Positions 58,021 to 64,000 of a stretch of DNA of 64,000 nt are shown piece after piece. The position numbers were made by a program, and so were the translations under genes. A model generated the notes under the pieces. It made no database searches and was not told where the DNA came from. It saw nothing but the letters and a program-made list of their open reading frames with translations. The DNA is from Lepraria neglecta (taxonomy: Eukaryota > Ascomycota > Lecanoromycetes > Lecanorales > Stereocaulaceae), in NCBI GenBank assembly GCA_033220425.1, contig CM065650.1, forward strand, positions 4,836,001-4,900,000, given 5' to 3'. Positions within the stretch are counted from its first letter, which is position 1; each line of letters starts with the position of its first letter.

Positions 58021-58379
58021 TAACAAAATAATTAGCACTACAAACAGTCAGTCACATCAATTGTAGCTTACATCTTCTCTGCTCATATCCACGCCGAGAA
58101 CCTAAGCCCATTTACGGTATGCAGCAACGGACTGAGATTCGAGAAGATAACTGCTCAATCTCTAACAAAATCCTCAGGAGATATCTGGTCGCGGTCATCC
58201 ATAGGCTGTATCCAATCTTTTTCGAAGTCTTTCGCAAAAGACTGCCTCAGTGTTAAATGGCATTGCTAAAACAGTTGAGATTGAAAATGAATGCTCTACC
58301 TTGAAAAAATACTTGAACATGGTGGGAAATCCTAAACCCCAGGCATCCCCAAATGAGCCACCTCCTCTGCCCCCCGGGT

Positions 58380-58916
58380 TCACCAGAGCCAATTCTTAAG
58401 AGTGCCTGGAAATGCGAGCCTCACAGTGTCAAAAGTAGCGAAGGCAAACCAGAAACAATTCCTGTCGTAGAAATTGTACTTGCCACCCACTACGCTAACA
58501 GAAGATATGACTTTAGCCACATCAAACAGGCTAGGTTGCTGGGTCTTGCTCTCGAACGAGACGGAGGTCAAAGGAAGGGGCAATTCGTCCCATCCACGTG
58601 GGCTCTTTTCGTCACGGCGAATGGTGATCACGTCGACAACCTTTTCGTTCATGCGCTCGACGTACACTCGTCCGCGTTCGCTAGTACTGCGATCCTCGAC
58701 TATGAATTGACAATCCTCATGCATGTATTTTGAGCCGAGATTCTTTACCCGAGTGAAACTTGGTACAAAGCAATTTGTGTAGACTTCCTTGTTGTTGATG
58801 AGGTTTTCGTACCATGATCCGACTTGCAGGTACTCCAGCTTTCCAGGGCCGAAAATAAGTGGCAACGAATCTTTACCCATGGTGTCAAAAGATGTTGATG
58901 CAGACTTGTAGCTCAC
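58380..58916 (-). CDS. Uncharacterised 178-residue protein with an NCFWFA motif
   Basis: A single minus-strand exon from ATG at 58914-58916 to TGA, 178 residues, with normal composition. There is no signal peptide and no membrane segment. The middle is rich in beta-like stretches and charged residues (EDRSTSERGRVYVERMNEKVVDVITIRRDE). Near the C-terminus YNFYDRNCFWFAFATFD (about residues 147-163) carries an Asn-Cys-aromatic box. Papain-like NlpC/P60, PPPDE and LRAT-type proteins have a similar N-C-x-x-F-A box, so a cysteine-dependent fold is possible, but that is inference. Immediately after the stop the +1-shifted frame continues about 60 residues (GGRGGGSFGDAWGLGFPTMFKYFFK), so the true C-terminus may have been lost by a frameshift. 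No partner gene is obvious. Confidence 0.6.
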   Translation of the reverse strand: MSYKSASTSFDTMGKDSLPLIFGPGKLEYLQVGSWYENLINNKEVYTNCFVPSFTRVKNLGSKYMHEDCQFIVEDRSTSERGRVYVERMNEKVVDVITIRRDEKSPRGWDELPLPLTSVSFESKTQQPSLFDVAKVISSVSVVGGKYNFYDRNCFWFAFATFDTVRLAFPGTLKNWLW

Positions 58917-59879
58917 TGAAGAAGGTAAGAAGGAAGGCAGAAGAAACAGTGACCCTACTTCAGTATTTCACAGCCAGCACCTTCAAGAACCTCAGCGAAC
59001 ACCTTGCAGCTAGTAGAGCATCTAGCAGCAGACCCATCAGCAGACCTTGCTAGCATCTTACAGCACCTCAGAGAGCACCTCAACACCTCAAGCTAGGCAC
59101 TTTTTCAGCCAGCCACTTTCTTATCATTCAGCCAGCCACTTTCTCGCCATTCAGCCAGCCACTTTCTTATCATTCAGCCAGCCACTTTCTTGCCATTCAG
59201 CCAGCCACTTTCTTATCATTCAGCCAGCCACTTTCTTGCCATTAAGCAAGCCATATCTCTGCTCCTTAGCCATTAATATGCGCGTATTCACTAGCTTACA
59301 TGCCGGAAAAGCGGACGAAAAGACCGACGGCGTGAGCCGATGCCGTTGCCTAATGAACTCGGTTTAGCTCACGGTCTAGAACAGCTTGGGTAGCCATGTA
59401 GGTTTTTAGCTCCCTTATCGAACGCTTCGTTGTCGGTCTGCTCGGACCCTGCCGTCCTTGAGCACGCCTCTTCACTCTGGCGTCCTGCTCCTAGAACGAA
59501 CTTCCCAGTTCAACTGTATCCAGACACCATACGCCCATGTCTCATTGGGCGCCGCCCACGGTTGACCAACTCTAGCAGATGATGCCTGCGACATGAATCT
59601 GGTCTAGACTTCAGCCAAGAACCCCATTTGGAAGCTCAGATGATCTTTTGATGCAAGACGTCCTATAGCGGGCATGCTTGTTTTCCCTTGCTCTGTCAGA
59701 AGCATTATGCTAGGAGTACAGTCATCGTCTATAAAGAGCGAGCTTGAGTCTACCATCTTGTTGTTTCTTTCCTTCATCGCTGTATGGTCCAAAACATCTT
59801 TATATGACAGATAATTCAATCCGATATACTGGCTGAACTTCCCGAAAACTGGTGTGGCACGCCCTATCCTGGCTCAGAC
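58917..59879. other. Spacer with a 23-bp minisatellite
   Basis: Lies between the NCFWFA gene and the metallopeptidase, so it may contain both promoters, as the two genes are divergent. The minisatellite at 59103-59240 is listed separately. Open frames at 59047-59367 (plus) and 59604-59819 (minus) are probably not genes: the first is the translated minisatellite. Confidence 0.4.
59103..59240. repeat. Minisatellite of 23-bp units, alternating as 46-bp pairs
   Basis: About six units of CATTCAGCCAGCCACTTTCT plus three bases alternate between endings TAT and CGC/TGC, so the higher-order period is 46 bp. The units are nearly identical, which points to recent expansion. Confidence 0.85.
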
Positions 59880-60650
59880 ATGTCTACAGAAACACCTAGC
59901 ACCAAGGAGATTCTTCTCCAAGCCACCGCTTCAGAGCTTGGAACTAAAGCTCTGGAAACTGTCAAGCTCTCAGAAGTCGCAGAAAAAGCCCCAGAAGCCA
60001 CGAGCACTCTTCCGGACATTCCTCCATGTATCACGCAAGAGTCAACTCCTCAGAACCTCGAAAACGACCCTGCCGCCATCATGGTTGGTTTCCAATTCGA
60101 CGTCCCACGCTGGAAGCCCGGTTCCGTAATCAAATGGACCGCTTGGCGGATGGGATATGACTCTCAAGAAGATGCAGACTTCGCTGCAGTTCAGCTTAGC
60201 ATTGCGGCCGAGGCATGGAATGAAGCTAAAGTTGGGGTCACATTCGAATATGTTTCTCTGGCAAAAGAAGCGAACTTCGTCATTTGTCACGGTGGCCCCA
60301 AGAGTACTGTTCTCGCCAGCGCCTACTTCCCAAACCAAAAAGACCTCAACTTTGTTTACGTCTATTCGTACGCCTTCAACCCAGGCTGGAAGGAAAACCT
60401 TTGGAAAGTGCTGACCCATGAACTGGGCCATGTTTTGGGCCTAAGGCATGAATTCGCTATGGATGCTGGAAAGATGTTTGAAGGTAGTGCTGTACAAGTC
60501 GGCGAGCGTAATCCTTATTCTGTGATGAATTATCGCAGAGAGCCGCCAGAGCTGCAGCCTTCAGACGTTACTGCAACGACGGATTTTTATAAACTGCCGG
60601 TGGGAACGCAGATTTCGGGAACTGCTATAGTGGATTATGTGCCTAGGTAA
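59880..60650 (+). CDS. Zinc metallopeptidase of the metzincin type (256 residues)
   Basis: ATG at 59880 to TAA at 60650, one exon. The N-terminal 65 residues are Ser/Thr/Glu-rich and low complexity, with no signal peptide, so an intracellular enzyme is likely. The catalytic part starts at about residue 78 (WKPGSVIKWTAWRMGY) and contains HELGHVLGLRH, residues 180-190: two His and Glu of HExxH, Gly, and the third His ligand, which defines metzincins. The Met-turn is YSVMNY, Met about 216. Spacing and the short catalytic domain recall matrixin/astacin-like fungal peptidases that hydrolyse peptide bonds with a Zn-bound water. The last 35 residues (TDFYKLP, QISGTAIVDYVPR) may be a small tail. The gene is intact, with normal composition, and outside the RIP block. 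Substrate unknown. Confidence 0.88.
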   Translation: MSTETPSTKEILLQATASELGTKALETVKLSEVAEKAPEATSTLPDIPPCITQESTPQNLENDPAAIMVGFQFDVPRWKPGSVIKWTAWRMGYDSQEDADFAAVQLSIAAEAWNEAKVGVTFEYVSLAKEANFVICHGGPKSTVLASAYFPNQKDLNFVYVYSYAFNPGWKENLWKVLTHELGHVLGLRHEFAMDAGKMFEGSAVQVGERNPYSVMNYRREPPELQPSDVTATTDFYKLPVGTQISGTAIVDYVPR

Positions 60651-61789
60651 TATGGGATAAGTTCAAGGCTAGAAAAGTGCTACTCGAGTAGGAGATGGTC
60701 TAGTCTGGTTCTTTGGTGTCTTGGGGGTTAGGAAAATCAGAATGTCAGATGTACCTAGAGCTTTCTTTCTTTGTTCAGAGATGATTGATAATGAGTAAAA
60801 TGGTGGTGCACTGCAAATGGACAGAAATCATTCATAACTTCCTCTTGTGAGCATTTGGCTGTTCAATTCTAGAACAAAGATGATTAGGCTTAGGAAGGTT
60901 GTGCAGCGGAATTTTATTATCGAGTTTTCTAGAACGCAATTTCGACAGAGCAGAAGGCTTGGTCTACTCCTGCTTGGGCGACTCTGGCGCATGATCAGCT
61001 CAAACATCTTATGTCATTGTGCTGAACCCTTCTTGATTGGCGATGTTGTTGCATTTTAGATCTTGATCGTAAGGCAGTCCTAATCTGTCATCGCCTTTGT
61101 AGCGAAACCCTGACAAGTCTGTCTCTGTCTCTTCACGACTCATTGCACTCGAGTACACATTTTCCATAGCGTGATTATTGACTCCACAGTCACTTTGCTC
61201 TATATCCGTTGCACTCTCTTGGAAAAGCTGCGCTCAGTGTACTTATGCTTTGATATAAGAAGAGATTCGCCTTCAATTTTCCGCGATACGAGCCGTTCGC
61301 ATAACGATGACCCTTATTCGAGTAGACAGCCCAGTAATAACGGGTGACCCATAAAGACGTGTGATGGTTGCGAATAGCTGCCGAACTTTTACTTTATTTC
61401 TGCAAGTGTGCGATTCTGCAACATCAGTATGGCTCCATTTACCGGACATCGGTGCGACAAATTCTCCTAGCTCGCTTTCATCACTTATCAGGACGATATT
61501 AGACCCTTGTTCTCTCTTGTCAAAAAGACGGCGATCCTTGAAATCCCCCCACTATCAGAAAGAGGGTGTAAGTCTCGGCTCAAGTGCGAGAGATTACAAT
61601 GTGGGTCTTCTTCGCCAGTCATGTCATCCTCTGTCTCCTCAATCTCGAGTGTTTTTTTAATTCAACCAAATGCTCGCTTGCTTCTCTCAAATTGCACTAA
61701 ATACTCTAAGACCTAAGACCTGGAATCACAGAGACCCGGTGCTCCAGTAGCATTTGAATCAATTCAAGATTAACAGTCGACATTGCACA
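60651..61789. other. Spacer without recognisable genes
   Basis: Downstream of the metallopeptidase. Short open frames at 60847-61059, 61361-61660 and 61507-61716 on the plus strand overlap or lack any domain. Composition is that of single-copy DNA. I see no RNA gene or repeat. Confidence 0.4.
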
Positions 61790-62014
61790 TTAGATGAGCT
61801 GAGGTACCTTTGGATCTTTGGAGTCTCCACCAACTTGGGCACCATTTTGTAGCAGATAGTTTCTCTTGTAGGCTCTCGTATTAGACAAAGCCTTATCGAA
61901 GTCAAGTGGAAGGTAGGCTAGCTCACTATTTTCGGTGCTTGCGACGCTGTCTCGGATGACAGGGCTGTTCGAAAGCCGAGACGGCATGATTGAAAAGGCA
62001 CTCTCGTCCGACAT
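61790..62014 (-). CDS. Short hypothetical protein, possibly the N-terminal end of a lost gene
   Basis: A 74-residue minus-strand frame with ATG at 62012-62014. It contains SPVIRDSVAS and AYLPLDFDKALSNTRAYKRNYLL. A short DFxxxLxxxxxYKRNY segment of this kind precedes the main domains in some fungal STAND/ankyrin-repeat proteins, so this may be the remaining beginning of such a gene, but the match is by eye and weak. No downstream domains follow before 61790. It could equally be a chance frame. Confidence 0.3.
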   Translation of the reverse strand: MSDESAFSIMPSRLSNSPVIRDSVASTENSELAYLPLDFDKALSNTRAYKRNYLLQNGAQVGGDSKDPKVPQLI

Positions 62015-62749
62015 TTTGAGCGCAGGTGCTGACTTCTCAAGCGACTTTTCACGTTCTTTGGCTGTGGGAAGCTGTAGAAGGCCAACGAGGAGGTGTCATA
62101 GATGACACTTGATCCAGTAGTATATTTTGGTAGTCGCGAACAGACGTCTCATTCCAAACAAATTTTGACCGTGTTCTGAATCCAAAGTTCCCATCTCATA
62201 TTTGGAGATCTTGTCGTCAAGGCTGGATATCATCAGGTCACCGAACTCAAGCTTGCGGCCCAGCTCCTACGAAAACGCGCTCTTATTGGGGTAAACGGCA
62301 TAGCTCTGCTAATCTGACGACCAATCTTTTACTCCAAATATCGCTTTGTTAGTGTTTAAGCGGCCGAAAAGAGATAGGTTGGCAGCCGCTTTAAGCTGCC
62401 AGAGCACCGAAAACCCTCCACCGGATACCCATATTAAAATAATCTTGGTTCTTTCCAACTTTTCGCGTATCCGGACCCCGCCTTAGCAAGCGCCCGCTTA
62501 CTAAGGACTTAGCGGCCATATAGACGTAATCCCTACGGAGGATGACACCAAAAGTCTTGAATTACGCTAGTACTGAATGCGACGGCGCCTCAGACCTTCA
62601 GTCCTACCGAAAATTTTGCCGCATCTACAGCTAAATATCGATATAACACCGCCAGTAGAGTCAGGAATAGGGGCCAGAGGGCTTAGAGGGATACGTATCA
62701 GGTACTATATAGATAGGGAATTCCGTAGACCATAGATGTTACTGTACCA
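62015..62749. other. Spacer
   Basis: No open frame of note. Composition shifts gradually to more AT-rich toward 62750, as expected at the border of a repeat. I see nothing further in it. Confidence 0.35.
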
Positions 62750-62995
62750 ATGGCTCCTCGCCGCCACGGTGGAGCAGCCAGGCCTGAAACTCAGCTAATT
62801 ACTCCACCAAGAAGAAATCCTCGTAGGCACAGTCCAGTCGCGCAGCTGAATAAGTCAATTATACAATTAATCATTAAAAGTCCACGCCGTATATATTATT
62901 CGCCTTCTATAGTAGCTCTCTCTACTCTAGAAGAGACTCTAAGCCTTAAAATACTCGCTAAAGATAGCTATTTAGTTAATTATCTAATAGCGTAG
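62750..62995 (+). pseudogene. Short reading frame cut by an LTR insertion
   Basis: ATG at 62750 begins MAPRRHGGAARPETQ followed by a basic, Pro- and Arg-rich stretch, then a Leu/Ile/Ser-rich part in TA-rich, RIP-like sequence up to the TAG at 62993-62995, where LTR F begins. The basic start and growing RIP damage suggest the 5' end of a transposon gag or ORF1 rather than a host gene. The family is not recognised. Confidence 0.35.
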
Positions 62996-63450
62996 TGTTA
63001 GGATCGAGAACCGTGACCAACGATACGCTCAAGGAGCGTGGCGCCTGTTATGGTCCGAGTCGAACGAGCTAGTATCCAACTCGGACTAGATCCTGAAGGC
63101 TTGGCAGGTTAAGCGATAAGCGAACGAGCGAGGCTCGCTCGGTACGATTATAAAAGATGAGCGCAACGAGCGTAGTACGATCGGTCGCTTATAGAAAGCT
63201 TGGTGGGATTTCCTATACGCATATATACGGAGTACTACTTATCGTTTGGAGTATCGTGCTTAACTTATCTATTGTACTTGATTATATATAATAGATCTCT
63301 TAGGCTAGATACTAAATATATATTATCTAATTATATATTAGACCCGCTTAGTATTACTTAAAGTCTACTTTACCCTCTTATATATAGCTAGTACCTCTAT
63401 CTCTATTAAGAATAATCTATATACGATACTAGTACGTATAGTTTGTAATA
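62996..63450 (+). mobile_element. 5' LTR of an A-type chromovirus F (455 bp), element continuing past the window
   Basis: Starts TGTTAGGATCGAGAACC and ends GTTTGTAATA, the same length as the D LTRs and with the same order of blocks (GGAGCGTGGCGCC, GGCTTGGCA, CTTAGGCTAG). It is followed by CTTTAAATACCCTTAAGG, the conserved internal start of A, B and D, so it is a 5' LTR rather than a solo one. A LINE fragment enters 18 bp into the internal region. Confidence 0.8.
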
Positions 63451-63468
63451 CTTTAAATACCCTTAAGG

Positions 63469-63991
63469 ATTGATTGATTGATTGATTGATTCATAAGGCC
63501 CCGGTTCACCCTCCTAGGGGCGAACTATGCGCTTATTATGTAATCTATCTAACTACGACTCGGCCAATCAGACCTCGCCGCCGTCTCAATCATCGTGTTA
63601 CTTCCCTATGGCCCAGTGGCATAGCTTGTTCTACGCTCCAGTCCCTTTTTGGTGCTCGTATCGTTCTAGTTGACATCTGCCCCCGCGATCCAGTTGTTTT
63701 GGTCCTCGTCTAGGGTCTTATACTGCCCTAAAAGCCCTGTTTGCCTCATGAAAATCGCTGCTTTTGCTTCTCTTGATTCCCTCGTGTTATATTGCAGAAT
63801 AGTTAGCTGATCGGTCCGTTCTACTATTAACTAAGTTGGCTATTAACGATTTCCATAGTTATATCCTCTTGGCCGTTATTGTCTTCTTCTAAGTCGCCTC
63901 CTCTTCTTTTCTTACCGTCGTTTCTAAGTAGCGACTAAGATCTCGTTCCTATTCTCTTAGAGGGCTGTGATACTATACTATTACTATTCGC
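63469..63991 (-). mobile_element. LINE 3'-end fragment, copy 3 (523 bp), inside F
   Basis: Minus orientation, with a clean (CAAT)n tail of about five units at 63469-63489. It is less RIP-mutated than copies 1 and 2. The internal sequence TAAATACCC of F precedes the insert (63454-63462, running on as CTTAAGG) and reappears at 63992-64000, so a target duplication of at least 9 bp is visible and probably continues past the window. No long open frame; the plus-strand frame at 63486-63713 is chance. Confidence 0.75.
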
Positions 63992-64000
63992 TAAATACCC

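Noticed and set aside
59103-59240. CRISPR-like array
   Set aside because: Units are directly adjacent with no unique spacers, and the sequence is fungal; it is a minisatellite.

Overview
This window looks like a subtelomeric or otherwise gene-poor, repeat-rich block of a filamentous ascomycete (Pezizomycotina). About 54 kb (roughly 1.1-56.2 kb) is nested transposable elements carrying a heavy signature of RIP (repeat-induced point mutation). The signature is nearly pure C:G to T:A decay, Trp and Gln codons turned into TAG, Cys and His turned into Tyr, and very high TA content. Almost every open reading frame inside these elements is a chance fragment. The ordinary genes sit at the two edges: a GroES-like MDR oxidoreductase cut by the left edge (1-588, minus), and a right flank (about 56.2-62.9 kb) with an intracellular zinc metallopeptidase (59880-60650, plus), an NCFWFA-motif protein of unknown function (58380-58916, minus) and several gene relics.

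Layout: a complete 986-bp TRIM-like miniature LTR element (1089-2074). A gypsy chromovirus 'B' (3147-23873, plus) is interrupted by chromovirus 'A1' inside its 5' LTR (3399-10137), by a hairpin MITE (12884-13470) and by a second copy 'A2' (15174-21912). A 5'-truncated LINE fragment (23948-24809) and an unclassified tandem-structured repeat 'R1' follow. A Tad-like LINE ORF1 has been split by chromovirus 'C' (25900-32485, minus), by a chromovirus chimera 'D/G' (33190-44267, plus) and by a different chromovirus 'E' (44477-55438, minus). D/G contains a second copy of the same MITE, which itself contains a solo LTR. E contains another solo LTR and, in one of its own LTRs, a Ty1/copia element (50533-55420, minus). 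A second R copy ends the block (55447-56184). At the right edge lie one LTR of another A-type element 'F' (62996-63450) and a third LINE fragment. Target-site duplications could be read for most insertions, so the order of insertion is largely recoverable.

The most interesting shared feature is an antisense reading frame at the 3' end of all six copies of the A/B/C/D/G chromovirus group. It runs convergent to pol and starts just inside the 3' LTR. It keeps the spacing C-x2-C-x6-C-x8-C-x2-C-x6-C (a Zn2Cys6-like cluster) even where RIP has turned the Cys codons into Tyr, followed by a basic, coiled-coil-like stretch. Other points worth checking are the TRIM and copia elements sharing a 14-nt putative primer-binding site, the two MITEs with identical net length and 8-bp duplications, and the D/G recombinant that has lost an internal LTR. 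All calls come from reading the sequence alone; no database search was run.
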